From Xiphophorus maculatus (lineage: Eukaryota; Chordata; Actinopteri; Cyprinodontiformes; Poeciliidae), in the NCBI RefSeq assembly GCF_002775205.1, contig NC_036447.1, positions 21,992,501 through 22,056,500 of the forward strand: a DNA stretch of 64,000 nt, read 5' to 3'. The first letter of the stretch is position 1, and each line of letters opens with the position of its first letter. The notes under the pieces are model-generated. The model saw only the letters and a program-made list of their open reading frames with translations. It was not told the origin of the DNA and made no database searches. Shown piece by piece: positions 1 through 13,228 of the stretch. A program made the translations under genes and the position numbers.

Positions 1-2685
1 ACTGTATATACAGTATATATATATGTGTATATGAATGAAAAAAAAATTATATACATATATCCATTCATCCATCATCTAACATGCCTATCTCCAGTGGGGC
101 ATACATATACATTTACATGTAATTCCATCTGAAATGAAATTATCAAATGCTCTTCCAGTTTCTAATAAGCTTAGATGTAGCAGAAGGACAACGCAGCAGT
201 TTTGTCCTATATGTTATAACAATATCTGTCTTGTGGTTTTCTCCTTTGCATGTTTTCTCTGGATGCCCACAGGACAGTAATGTCCTCTGACAAGCTGCTA
301 AGGTCAGCCCTGGGGCTGCATGATCGCTTCACTCCAGGGGACTGCTGTGGACGCGGACAGATTCCTCTACCTACGTCTGCAAAGATTCACTAAAACCTTG
401 TGGATTTTTGTGTCTTTGATCGTGAAGGTGGGTGCGTGTGTAACGGGTGGGTAGAGGGGCTGGTTTGTTAGCAGGCATGAGGGTCCTCTTCCTCCTCCTC
501 TTGAAATCAGGCTCCCTACTGAGTGAGAAAGGAGGAAATGTGAACAGAGGTAACCTGGGAAACAGTGGAGGAAAAGAATAAAAGGTTCTGGTCACAGAGG
601 TGTAAGCAGATCTGGTAGATCGCCTGCTGCTGCACTCTAGCTCTCTCTCTGTCTCTCTGCTGCAAAAATGGCTGGAAGTAATTTTCCAGTGAACAACATC
701 CATTAATGTAGAGATGCATAGCTGAATAACTGAACAAGTAGGACAGGATAATTGAAAAATCTTAACTGAAATTAGTTGCAGTCACGACTCAATGAAAAGA
801 CACCATGACCATGTTGAAGTGGTCAATTTGACCCTGTTTATTTTTATGTCTGTTTTAGTTTTCAGCTAACTTTCTATCAAAGGATAAGTGCAATACAAGT
901 CATTATTTTTTTTTGTCTTTTTGTAAGTGAGACATAGTTGCTTCATTAAGCAGATGTGTTGCTATGATTCAACCCAGCCTTTTCTGTGTTCAGGGGATTT
1001 CATCTTCTTCATCACCAGTGATCAGTATTCTCAGCTCTAACGGAGCTCTTTTACTAACATGTCGGGGCTTTTTGATGGCTGACTACAGCACCTTTTGACA
1101 AGTATTTAAACACCTACTTTCTTAGTATTGTGTGTGCACTTTTGCTTTTAAAAGAATGTTGACTGAAGCCTTTCAGGGAGAGCAGTGGAAAACCTCTTTG
1201 CTGTTCAGTAGCTCCACTTTTTCACAGAACAAAAGAGCTTTCTGTTCCAAGCGCTAGCGCTCTTCGATAATGTTTGAAAATTACTTACCTTTGGCATCAC
1301 CATTCAGCCTCTGAGTTGATTCCACTGACATGTTTTCTGTTTTTTTTTTATTTTAAATAAAATAGCTTAAGATAAACATAAACATGTTTTAATATTAGAA
1401 CCTCATAAAACTAGTTTGCAGTTCCAGCTGATTCTCATATAGATGAGAAAAGTAGAAATCATCAAAAAGAACAAATTAAACCTTTTTGAGTTGCAAGTGT
1501 TACGAGTGGAGATTAGGAGTATTTGCTAACAGAATCAGCAATTAACTTACTGATAATCACAATAATATGTTCCATGACTGAGTTTGGAAAAAACAACCAA
1601 ATTGAAACTGAAACCACTTCAGGAGAGATTCAGGGAAGATCCCGCCTGTCGCATTGAGGACTTACAGTCTCTGTTAACATCTTTGCTACTTATGAACCAT
1701 TTAAAAACATTTGTGCACAAAACTGCTCATGGATGCAGCGCTAACCTGAAAGCTTTTAAAGAAGATGCATCCCTGTTAGGGCTGCATCTTCTTTAAAAGC
1801 TGCAGGCTGAAATTGCTGTTTTTAAATGAAGTTTTTAGTTGGGATCTGCCATCTGCTTGCATTTAGCTTATTCTCTGCATGTATGTACGAGTTCACGCTG
1901 GTTACTCCAACTCATTCCCACCAATGAAAAACATGCGTGGTAGGTTTATTAGCCTCTAAACTGCCTTCAGGTATGAGAGTTTTTGCCCGGTTGTTTGTCC
2001 CGTGAGACTCTGTGTTGCCCCCGTGACGAGCTGCTGATTTGTTCTGGGAGAACCCTGCTTGTCGGATTGCATTTTGGTTCTTTACATACAGGTTTGTCCT
2101 AGAACAAGGCTGTAGGTGGCAAAGGAGCAAATGGAGTGCCTGAAATTGTTATGCAGTCAGAGAAAAATGTAGCTAAATATTTTTGAAAAAAACAATTCAG
2201 CGATGACAGTGAATGCATTAAAACTCTTTATGGTTTTTGAAGATGAATGAGGAGGGTTTTTTAAATCATGAATCACATGAAAGATGGTTCAGAAAAGACT
2301 TGGCTACAGGTGTAGCATTACTCCAAACTGCCCTGCAGGCCTCGCTGTCTATCTGTTCAACCTTTGCTCTTTCAGTCCTGTGTTGTGGCACATGGTCTCT
2401 GACTTGCTGTCTGTCCTGCAGCTTTCCTTCTCTGATTATATCAGCCCAAGTCTAGCTTTTGTGTATACTGTCTGAAGTGAGCCAAATGTGTGTGTGTGTG
2501 TGTGTGCGTGCGTTTGCGTGACCCTCTGAGCATAAAACAAATTAGATGTGAAAGAGAGATCATTTCTACATTATTGGATTTGACTGCTTTGTGTTCTTTT
2601 CTGTCACGCTTATCTCTAGAGGTGTTGGGCTGAATATTGAGATTTATGCAGTGAACAATCTGTAGATTCATCAGTTTGTGCTTGC

Positions 2686-2690
<5 letters not shown>

Positions 2691-2734
<44 letters not shown>

Positions 2735-2744
2735 CGTGCGTGCA

Positions 2745-2799
<55 letters not shown>
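2691..2799. repeat. GT dinucleotide microsatellite
   Basis: About 109 bases of almost pure TG repeat, interrupted near the middle by CG/CATG-containing units (cgtgcgtgcgtgcatgcg). A shorter TG run lies at about 2489-2505. Confidence 0.95.
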
Positions 2800-2800
<1 letters not shown>

Positions 2801-5631
2801 GGGGGCTAGCTAATTATATCACATTATGAACCTGAAGATGTTTCATGTTCTTCAAATATCCTTTCTACTACAACATGTGGCCTGTTTATTCACTTTGGGA
2901 AAAACTGCAATAACAGGCAGGAGCGCCATATAGGTGGGAAAAGTTATGACAATTCCAAGGGCCCCTGACCAACAGACCAAAGAAAGCAAGGCAGTTGCAA
3001 GCCTTTAAAATTGTGACGCTTTTGATGGGTCAAATAGACTCAAAAAATTGTAACAGGAGCTGCGTGGGGGGGTGGGGGGGCAATAAAATTTTTTGTCATG
3101 GAGCCCAAGATTCCTGGCAGCGCCCCTGATAACAGGTCTAGTCAGAGGCTCACAACAATTCCCCCTGGGACCTTAAATGTGTCTTAAAAACAGTAATTGG
3201 GTACATGAGTAAGAATTTTCTCAGCTGGCTCAAAAAGTTGCACACGCCCCCACCAGTATTTGGTTTCATGCTGATCTACATCCCATCTGCAGCCAAAAAC
3301 AGACCCTGGAATGAAACTGGCTTTTTGTTTGGTATAATTGGTAGAGCAAATTCAAATTGACTGCTTTCCCACCACCGTCCCAGGTTTAAATCACAGTTTT
3401 TACATTTCAAATAGCGTTAAAGTTAGGGCCTCTCCAGGAGCTTAATGTTAGCCTTCTTTATTGATTCAGAAACTAGTTTTGCATGTGTAAGGAATTGTTT
3501 TGGCAGTAGAAGAACATATTTTATGCAAGTTTTAACCATCTGATCCATGCGGTCACCCTCTGCTGAAGTGGTATCAGCTATCAACAGCTATAAAACTGCA
3601 CAATGTGCCTGTAAAATACATAACATTGCCCCCTTATGCTACTATAATACTTTTAGATGGCACTATCAATACTGCAGATACAAACAGAAACCCCTAAAAC
3701 TTACAGAGAATGTAGTTTGTTGCTGGTAGTCAGTTTTCCTTCTGGTTCAGAGAGGGAGCTCCTGAGATAACGCTGGACCTTGACCCGAGTCTGAAAGCAG
3801 AACCAATCTGGTCAACGTAAAGCCTGTTGCTCACATTGTGAACCTCCTAAAATCCACTCAATGCTTATTTTCCTTCCACAGATTCAGTCTGATCGCTTGG
3901 AGTTGTTAGGACATGTTTGTGCAAGAAGAAGAAGAAGAAGAAGAAGACATGACCAGATTTTTAAAAACGTTTTATTTCAAGGACATCCAAAGCACCGGTA
4001 CATCTTCACAACAATGACTATCAAGTATTCAAGAAATTTGTGCGTAAAAGCTTTTATGATGAATAACCTTGGTTCGTTTTCTCTGAATTGTTGGCTCCAC
4101 TTGATCATTATCGACCAATCAGCTTCTTTGCACTGTGAAAAAAATTACTTTTTCCAAAACACAAAAGGCGCAACAATCCATCAGAAAATGTTCTACTTTC
4201 ACATTATGCACTAAAGTGCTTTTTCAGTGAAAGTCTCTGCCTTCTCTATATGATGTCCTAAATTAACTTTATATATTTACACGCAGGGTGATTGTTGGAT
4301 ATGACTAAAAGAAGAGACAAAACACACAAACAACAATACAGCAATACTGCCAGCACAATTTAGCACTAGAAAAAAAGTCTTTTGAATTTTTATTCACAGA
4401 AATTTAGTTTGAAAATCCTTAAGCTTCAAATGCAAAACTAATGAGTCTGAAACTCATTTGAACTGCAATTATACCACGAATTGTCCTTTTCATAGTGTCC
4501 CAGTTACAACTCCACTATAATAATTTTTAAAAGCTCAAGTGGAAATATGATCGTAAAGTCCAAGAGCTAAATACCTCATCTAGTGTTTAGCGCGGAGTGA
4601 GTCTAAGCTAAAGCCCCCAATAACCCAGGAAGCAATATGCTCACAGAAATTGTGGATTTTAAAAACATCTTTTGAAAAAAACAAATCCATGTAAGAGACA
4701 CAAATAAAGTTGAGCACCCCCCCGACACACACACACACAAAACAAACAGAGTAAAAGCACAAAGAGGTCAGAGGTTTTGTGTTCGATGCTGGGTGAGTTT
4801 TTTCTGAGCTGCCAACCAATTACATTCACTGTAGGAAACAGCAACAAGCCTGGTTTAAAAATACACACATAATATACAGTATTAGACTTCACAAGATATA
4901 CAGATGCTAATCCATCAAAATCACCATGTCATCATGGGTGACAGCATTATATTAATTAGGGTTTTTTGTGAATAATTTGAGTTTGAATTTACAGGAAAGC
5001 AAAGATTATACAACATGCAATTAGTGTTTTTTTTTGTTTGTTTTTTTAAGATTTGGTACACAAGTTTGAATTTATTGTGAATTTTGACTACCCTGACCTC
5101 AGCTCAGTCTTTAACTCCACCAACCCAGAAATCTATTTTTACACAAAATGATGGCGTTTCAGCAGAGACGCTCTTACGCCATTGCATTTGGGAGTTGATA
5201 TAGAGAGTGTGAACAGATTACTGACTCATCTGCAAAGGTGTTGTCAGCAGCCAATAAAAAAGTCCTGCAGGACAGGGAGCAGTGTCAGAAGACAACTTGA
5301 AGTAAGTAAAACATCAAAACAAATGTGAACCTTTATTTCTATTGGATTTTTTCAATTGGCTTTAGCTAGTCTGAAAAATCATGTAGCCTATATTCCCCAG
5401 TCAGGCATAAGTTGTTGTGTGGTCTTTCAGTAGTCATCCAACAATTTGGTTAGTGTTTTGCAGGAAAGCAAATTTTAGTTACCACCAACATAGCCTGGTA
5501 AAAACCAGCTCCTTGTCCTATGCTATTTACTTCGTACAGAGGATCTGGGCTCTTATTGAGAAACTTCCTGGAGGTGTAGATTGTGTTGATGTTTTAAATT
5601 TTACCCAGTTGCTAACGTTTGATGTGATGTA

Positions 5632-5674
5632 CAGTACAGACACACAGTTGTGTCCAAACTTTTGGTCTGTACTG
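5632..5674. mobile_element. 43-bp Tc1-like terminal scar with TA target duplication
   Basis: The element starts CAGTACAGAC and ends GTCTGTACTG, and it is bounded by TA on both sides (5630-5631 and 5675-5676). Its right half (tgtccaaacttttggtctg) matches the right end of the larger Tc1-like element at 24097-24484. Everything between the terminal repeats of a normal element is missing. Confidence 0.75.
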
Positions 5675-7707
5675 TATGTAACGCAGAAGTTTGACGTTAT
5701 GAAGCTCACCAGAAATTGCCAGTGATTTAAGCAACCATCCTGCATTGTGAAAAGAGAAGTGCCAAGCCGAACGGGGCGGCTGATAATATTCATTCAATAC
5801 TTGGAAGTGTGATCAAAACTACTGGATGGTTTCGTTCACTTCCTCCGCTGCCATTCCTAAAACTACAGACAGACTACGATTCTAAAACAGCGCAGAAAAA
5901 CAACGTCATCGTTCACAACTTCTTCTGTTCACTGATTGGCCCAATAGAAAAATCTACCAGAGGGAATCCAAGTGAATGGTAGAAAGCACAAACTGTTCTG
6001 TAAGTGAGAATTTTACTTAGCGCAGGAAGGCAATGGCCAGCCTACCATCAACAAGCTTCTGGTCTAATTCTGGCTCAATATTGGATCCATGTTTTAATCA
6101 GAAGAGAGAGATCATTTTAGTTGGTTAATTCTCCTGGAAAGAAACTAGCATTTCAGCTGGTTCATCCTTTGTCAGGATAGGGTAGATGATTTGGGAATGA
6201 GGTGAATGTTGATCTGGGTTTGGGATCACTTTCTATTCTTTTACCTACTTTGTGTTCTTAGGTTTGAAAGCCTCGCCGAGACTTTTCCAAAAGTTCTTCT
6301 TTTTCATTTGAATTTGAAGGTGCTAATTTTGAAGCAGGCACTTCTTGGATGGCATAAACTGCAACTGTGGACAAAGACACTGGTGTTGCAGCAGTTTCCA
6401 CTCAATGACAGGCATGAATCTTAATTAATATATCCTTACCAGTTTCCTCTCTCCAGAAGGTGAGAATTTGGGTCAAATAGTTGAAACTTTGACAAACTTT
6501 GACAAAGTTGTGCAATCCCAGGTGATTGCGCAACCTCTCGCTAACTGCACTGGCTGCCATTCTATGGGAGAATGATCCTCCTGTTTGCACGTCGCCAATA
6601 AAATGGTTAAAAAACTTTTAATATATGAACTGATTTTCCATCATTTATCTTATGTATATAATGTACAGTGCTTGTTGTTACTAACTATGTGTAACATGTT
6701 TCGTGTGCTGAGGAGCGATCAAAAGTGAAGCTACATGCAACGAGTCTATGTGTAGCTTGGCCGATACAGAGAAAATGGTGGTTTGAGTTGTACTTCAGCG
6801 GGTTTTTCCCTTTGCTTGTGCAGCATAGCACTAAAATAATATCTATATTTCCAAGTTTCATTGAGTTAACGGAATTATTCTACCATGGCAGCACGGCCAT
6901 GGATGGCATGTGAAAGTATAGTCTTTTTGCCATTCATTGTTGTCCGCATGCGCGAAATTTCCGTATGTACAACATGCAGGGGGTCTTATGATTTTTGATT
7001 AAGCCAGTTCCTCACCAGCCATGAACCTCACCGCATGTCACTGTTGAATATGCAGATGAAGGGAAAAACATAAATCACAATAAGTTGTAATTTGTGGAAC
7101 TAATGAAGTTGCATGTTGTATAATCACTTCTTCATAGAAAAAGGAAGGTTAAATTTGTAACTTTAAAGCCCAAACTGAATAAGATATTAATGCTCTTGTT
7201 GAAAGGATGTTAATTTTGATCATAACTGTATAGTAAATGATAAGAAATTAGTGTGAGCATTAAAAAACCCATTAAGTACAAATTAAAACATTGGTGTTAG
7301 TTATATGAAATAAGATGTACAAATTCTTTTCTCTGAATGTAAAAGGCATTTGGGTCTAGTAAGCATAGACATGGTTACAAGCTAAAAGAGTCCTTGACAC
7401 AAAGCACACACACAAAAAAAGATTGTGTGAATGTTTCTGCCTTCCTTTAGGAGCTGAGATGATTACTGAGAGCTGATGAAAAGGCACTTATGTCAGAGGG
7501 AGGCTTAATGAAGAGTCGGGCTTGGTAAACAAAAATCTTCAACAGTTTGTCACACAATGAGAAGCAGAAGTGTGGCAATTTGTTTAAAGTGAGCTTGCAG
7601 TTTGAAAGAAAAAGAAATAAAATTTTTTTCGGTTTGATATCTTAAACAGCAAGTCCAGCCTCTCTCTGTTTCTCTTCTGTAGACCCACTCTGGGGCCCAG
7701 AGTCCAC

Positions 7708-10700
7708 TCACTGCTGTTCCTCTGGAGCTACGGAGGCAGAGGAGGCGGCGGTGGTCAGGGCCGTGGTAGTGGGAGGTTCGGGTGCCTCAGAAGTAATCAA
7801 GACGTTTCCGGCCGTAGTAGCGACTGTTCCCGGGAACGTGGAGGAAAGCTGGTACTTAGGGGTGGAGCGGTTCAGGTCGGCAGCAGAGTGGGGGCCAAAA
7901 CAGTCAGTGGGGTGGGGTGAGATCTTGAGCAAGGCAAGGAGAATAGGTTAGAGAAATGTATAAAAATTATTGCTGATGTACTGAGAGAAAATAAAGGAGG
8001 AAGTGAAAGTTGTAGTTTCGCTTGGTAAAATTACTGAGGAGACGGTGCCTTGAAAAAGTCTTGATACTTTTTCAACTTTTCTCACATTTAAATCACAAGC
8101 TTTATTTTTAGCTTTGTGGGATTTTACGTGTTAGAACAACAAAATGTAGGTTCAATGAAAAAAAGAGATGTGGTTTTGAATATTTTGTTAATTTGACCAA
8201 ATGGTGTCCTCCTGTATCAATGCTTTGCAAAAACAACGTTAGTTTCTCTTAGAGACAAACCTTTTCAGATATATAGAGATAGAGACTGACATCTCAGCTC
8301 ATTCTTAGCAGATTAGCTCATGTTCAGTCATACCAGTTTGAGAGCGCACCCAACTTGCCAGTTTTGATTGTGTTGCACTCCTTCAGTTTTCAGATGATGG
8401 ATTAAACACATAATGCGCAGCAAGATATTGTTTTATAATCCAAACTTACATTAACTTCTCCATTACTTTCTCTCTGACTTGTCTGCTGTGTTTCTTAGTC
8501 TTCATGATGATTTTTCTTTTACCTGGCACACTTTTCAGATTTTTAGTAAACATTGCAAAACATCATGGGTCAGTTTCCTTCAGCTTCATAGTTATGCAGT
8601 GTTTTGTGTTGGTCTATCTCATAAAATCCTAATTGAACACAATACAGTTTCTAGTTTTGTAGTCAAGTGCGAAAAAGTGGGAAAGTTTGAGAAGCTAAAG
8701 CACTTTCACACAAATCTAAACATCAGCAACTAAATGTCTGAATTTGTGACTTATGTTTTCATAACACTGAACCAGCTGGTATAGCATAAAGGGAGTCTCA
8801 GAGCCATTATGGCAGATTTACAGCTCTTCTTATTGGACTTGATGAAGCTGCCTGAGCCAAAGTGTTTCCTGTCAGTTCTTCATCCTTAAAGGCTAATAAT
8901 GTAATTTTCCTGCATGATACCAGACGACATTCACAAGCTGTACATAAAGGACCCATTTATTTTCCTGTTTCTCCTTTATGTGCACCAAACATCATCATTT
9001 TCACATTATCTCCCGCACAACACGACCTACATAGCAAGGTTACCTGGCTGCTCTGTGCGTCGTGGTAGACCTCGTTACGAGGGGAGAGCAGGATGCAGTC
9101 CTGTGCCGTAGTTTTCTCTGTGCGTGGAACGCTGGGGTCACCGTCATCGACACCATTGGCGGCACACCTCATACCCTTAACACAGAGCACCTGTAGGGTC
9201 AAAAGAGCAGCTTTAAAGGATATCTAGAAAGGTTATACAGCCACATGAGAGCTCTCCAGGAATTGGAACCGTGAATCTGTACGGGGCAATTTTTTTTTTC
9301 TCATTTCCGTGGCATGGTGTCAGGGTTCTTGCTTTCTTTGATACTCACCAAAATTTACAGCTCAAATGGAAACCTCTACAGTCCAGAGACTGGCTGGGTT
9401 TGGGCCGTGGGCATTGACAGATGTGCTGAAATCCATAATCATTAAATATATATAAAAATTAAAACAAAAGCTTGAGATACACTCTCTACGCGTAATGAAT
9501 CACAATAAAATGACAGTTTGAGAAATATTGCACTTTTGCAATATCTGTTTCCTTACCTAAATCCCTACGTTATAAAACAGAAAAACATAAAATGTGGTAT
9601 CTGCAAAATGTAACTAATGGCATGTTGACGAAGAGGCACACCGTGAAATTTAAGGCCCCGTCCCGATCCACATCCACCACACAACCTCAAAAGTGTCATA
9701 GATACTTTATAAGTAGGTCAGGAATCATTAATGTCACAAAATGTGCTGCATTTCTTTTATTATTCAAACCAACTGAAAGTGGAACTTGCCAAAAGAAGAA
9801 ACACGTGAATCATCTGAAGATGGTAAGGAATAAAGAAAGGCAGGAGTGACAATACTGAGCCTGAGGTGCAATTGGAAAACCAGGACCTTAACCAAAGAAA
9901 GAGCACAAAGACCAACAAAGTAAAGCAGGAAACGAGGCGAGTAATGGAAACAACATAAACAAGAAGAAAAAAATGTCTGACTGTTGCACAACATGGCGTG
10001 GCAACTTTGAGAACTTCATCAATTCTGTGGTTTTGTTTTAAGGCTGGAGGATTTTCAGCCGACCTTTCTGAAGCTTTGCTTGAAGTTATCCGACAAAAAG
10101 CCGTAGAGCAGCGGGTTCGCACAGGAGTTGGCGTAGGACAGGACGACAGCGAAGAAGTAGATCCCGGCAGTGACACTGGACTCGGGGATGATGACCACCA
10201 GGTTGACCATGTTGATGATGTAGAACGGCAGCCAGCAGAGCACGAACACCACCACGATGACCACCACCATGCGCGTCACCTTTCGCTCTGAACGGCGGCG
10301 GTTAATGAAGCCCACCCTGGCCCCAGATGACTTCACCTGCATAATATTTAATACATCTTTAACGCCAGAAGGGACGTATGACAGATAGGTGATATAAACG
10401 CACCTTAATAACAATGAGCAGGTAACAGAGGCAAATGACGAGCAGTGGCCCAAAGAAACCCACTGTGGCAGTGTAAATAATGAAGGCCGTCGACCACACA
10501 TCCTTTGGCTCCGGCCAGTTCATGTTGCAGGAGTTAAACATGTCCTGAGTGACATTAGAGGGAAAAAAGATCTTTTTAAAACAGATTGGTATGAGTACGT
10601 AGAAGATTGAAGAATCAGTTTATTATTACAGAAGGTTGTTCTTGTTTTAACAAGAAGTATGCGTTGTCACTTTTTTTGTTTTGTTTTTTAGCATTTTGAG

Positions 10701-13228
10701 ATTAAATTTAGAACTAATATTTTGCTCTTTCTTTGTCACTTCTGTTTTGTACATTATCACAGATGTTCCCATTTCATCGTGTTAAATCAGCTTCCTTGGC
10801 AGGCGTTCCTGTCTCTGTCACACCTGAACAGGGTGTGGTAATCAGCACACCTGTTCCTCCTTTCCATTAACTGCTTATTTCTAATAAGCAGTTAACCACT
10901 GTTTTTTCTTATAACAGTGGTGCCCAAAGTGGGTCCTGGAGGGCCGGTATCCTTCATGTTTTAGTTTTCTCCCTGGTTTAACACACCCGGATCCAATGAT
11001 GGCTCGTTAGAAGGCCTAAGAAGAACATTGACATGCTGAAAAGGTTGTTGGTACCACCAGGGAGAGAACTAAAACATGCAGGATGCCGGCCCTCCAGGAC
11101 CGACTTTAGGCACCACTGCCTTATAACATTGGTTCTGTCTTTTAAGCCAATGTGAGTTTTCTTACTATTTATGCCTTGTCTTAGATTTTTTTGTTTGTTT
11201 GTTTTAGTTGCAGTTATTTGATTATTCTGCCTTTGCAGCTGTTGTTGTTAGATTTTGTTGGCGATTAGTATCTTACCACCAGTTCGGATGTTACATTTCA
11301 AACCATAAAGTTTACGCATTAGTTAGAAAGATACAATAAAATATGGTATTTGCACCATTTTTGAATGGCATCGTTGCCTTGCTGTGCACAAGCACAGATT
11401 AACATGTTCCTCTCAACAACTGTATGAGCAGAATACTATGCTTTTTCTTACAGTCACTAAGTAGTTGTGCAAGTCTCTTTTTTTCTCCTCATAATTAGCC
11501 AGTATTTTGTAACATTACTACAAATTAGCTGTTAAAATATTATTCGAAGGGCGCAAGCTGTCAAACTCTTTTCATATGTCCGCCATCTACCCACACAGGT
11601 AGATGTTAAGTCTGATGGTACACAAGTGAAAATATCAACATGCTCTTCATATTTAAAAAAGTTTCTCCCCTTATATGATCAGACACTGAGAAAGATCTGC
11701 TACCTTCATTAATCATCCATAACCATGCAGGAGGAACATTTGGAAAATGAGCTTGCCGAGTCATCAGCAGATATTTTGTGACTATACTGACACATGAAAG
11801 GCAAAAACCAGTGTAAGAAAAAATAACTTTCTTGAAACTTTGTGCTTACGTTTCCCCAATGAAACGTAAGCACAACCAGTTTTCTAATTACCACAGGTTC
11901 TAGGTCAGTGCAAGCATTGCTGTGTCATCACATATCATCACATGTGAAGTGACACATCAGTATTTATTGCAAAGACACCATTTAAAAGGATTTCCATTCC
12001 AATAAAACCTTATTCGCTGCGTAAAACACTTTAAACAACCAACATCGGCTTCACACGTGGAGCATCAACCATGTGCACATCTGAAAATAGCTCAAAATTG
12101 ATCTGGTTCTAAAATACAATACAAATGGAGACTGTGGTCTTATCACTCTTAGTTGTAGATTTTCCGGCAAAAGAAATTGGCATATATAAACACACTTATT
12201 TACGGGTTCTACAATTTTTTGACACTTTGATTATGTCTTAATCTTGGCTGTGTTTGGGTCCACTTCAGCAACCTGCAGAGCAAGTCTACCACAGACTAAT
12301 CATCTCGACCTCAACATTGGCCCCACCCGCTAACTTTGATCTGCAAGGTTGGCAGAAAATAACTCCTGATGCGACGTAGCGCCCCCTTTAGATAGATAAT
12401 GAAATGTTTTTGTAAATATAAAAACCATAACAATTAACTTTATAATTATTTAACGAGATACTTTATAAATAATTTATGTTTTATGTCGGACCTTTCAGTA
12501 GTTACTGACACAATAAAGTATCTTCAATCTATTTTTTTTTTATTTGTTGCACTTTTGGGGTTCAATAAATGTTGTCTTCCAACTGAATGTTGATATTTAA
12601 TAATAATGATAACTTACTACAAATAAAATGAACATATGGTCTAAAGATATACCTGCACATCAGAGAAGATGACCACTGGCAGGACCACGATAAAGGACAC
12701 AGCCCAGACCGCTGCGCTCACCACCTTGGCCACGCGAGGGTGTCTCCATTTGGTGCTACGGATCGGATGGACCACAGCCAGATAACGATCCATGGACATG
12801 ACCGTGAGGCAGAAGATGGACGTGAACTGGTTCATGGAGTCCGCAGTCATCACCACACGACAGAGGAACGATCCAAAGGGCCAGTACGAGAGAACGTTCT
12901 GAGTGGTGAGGAAGGGCAGTCCGATGATGTAGAGCTCATCGGCCACAGCCAGGTTCAGGATGTAGATGTTGGTGACGGTCTTCATCTTGGCGTAGCGCAA
13001 CACCACGTAAATGGCCAGTGTGTTGCCGGTCAGACCCACCAAGAAGACAGTGAAGTAGATAATAGCGGTCACCGGGGTGCTGCTGCCCTGGAAAGGGACA
13101 CTCTGCGTGGACATGTTGGACGAGACGTTCAGGAGACGAGGGGAGGGAAAGAAAAAGGGGGAGCCAGCGGCTGCAGAGGAGTTGGGCTCTGGAGGGAGTG
13201 GATACCAGTACGGGTCCGGAGGGTCCAT
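7708..13228 (-). CDS. sstr5: Somatostatin receptor type 5, five coding exons
   Basis: This is a class A GPCR for somatostatin, normally coupled to Gi/o at the plasma membrane. Coding exons, in order: 13228-12653, 10544-10404, 10336-10064, 9190-9044, 7923-7708. All junctions are phase 0, and they total 1353 nt, or 450 residues. The extracellular N-terminus carries N-glycosylation sites (NSS, NVS, NMS). The ligand-pairing Asp is about residue 130, the TM3 Cys 123, DRY 147-149 and the ECL2 Cys 198. TM6 has CWLP at 273-276, and the family signature YANSCANP runs into NPLLY at 313-317. The pieces 'FSDVQ', 'NWPEP', '[12 protein letters not shown]' and 'VLC' after TM7 favour SSTR5 over SSTR2 or SSTR3. 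The C-tail (331-450) is much longer than in the 364-residue human protein and is Ser/Thr/Pro-rich. The exon 3 donor (AAG|GTCGGC) is weak. The start is the first ATG in frame with the N-terminal exon; an out-of-frame upstream ATG lies at 13244. Confidence 0.93.
8045..8705. mobile_element. Degenerate non-autonomous mariner-like element
   Basis: The left end reads 'gccttgaaaaagtcttgat' followed by ACTTTTTCAAC and a 'gggattttacgtgttag' block. The right end (about 8590-8705) carries the inverted counterpart ('ttggtctatctcataaaat', then 'gtgcgaaaaagtggg'). This arrangement is a familiar fish DNA-transposon terminal repeat. There is no transposase frame. It sits inside intron 4 of sstr5. Confidence 0.55.
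10908..11127. mobile_element. hAT-type MITE with 8-bp target duplication
   Basis: The termini are CAGTGGTGCC at 10915 and GGCACCACTG ending at 11118. The inverted similarity extends inward through 'tcctggagggccgg' / 'ccggccctccagga' and 'gttttagtt' / 'aactaaaac'. The flanks are tcttataa and ccttataa, seven of eight bases alike, as expected for an 8-bp hAT duplication. The element is about 204 bp and non-coding, and lies within sstr5 intron 1. Confidence 0.85.

Larger units (their letters stand above)
1..7707. other. Left flank without a supported gene
   Basis: No open frame here shows a recognisable domain or a convincing set of splice sites. The stretch is AT-rich and holds a long GT tract (2691-2799), a short AGA run near 3925-3950, a 43-bp Tc1 scar (5632-5674) and a perfect hairpin (1751-1801). 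A patch at about 2945-2970 resembles sequence at about 28965-28990 (an 'aattccaagg.cccctgacc' motif), which suggests an old dispersed repeat. The 3' untranslated region of the minus-strand receptor gene presumably extends leftward from 7707, but I found no clear polyadenylation signal. Confidence 0.5.

Noticed and set aside
3861-4214. Arg-run frame near 3.9 kb
   Set aside because: It is produced by an AGA microsatellite and has no splice or domain support.
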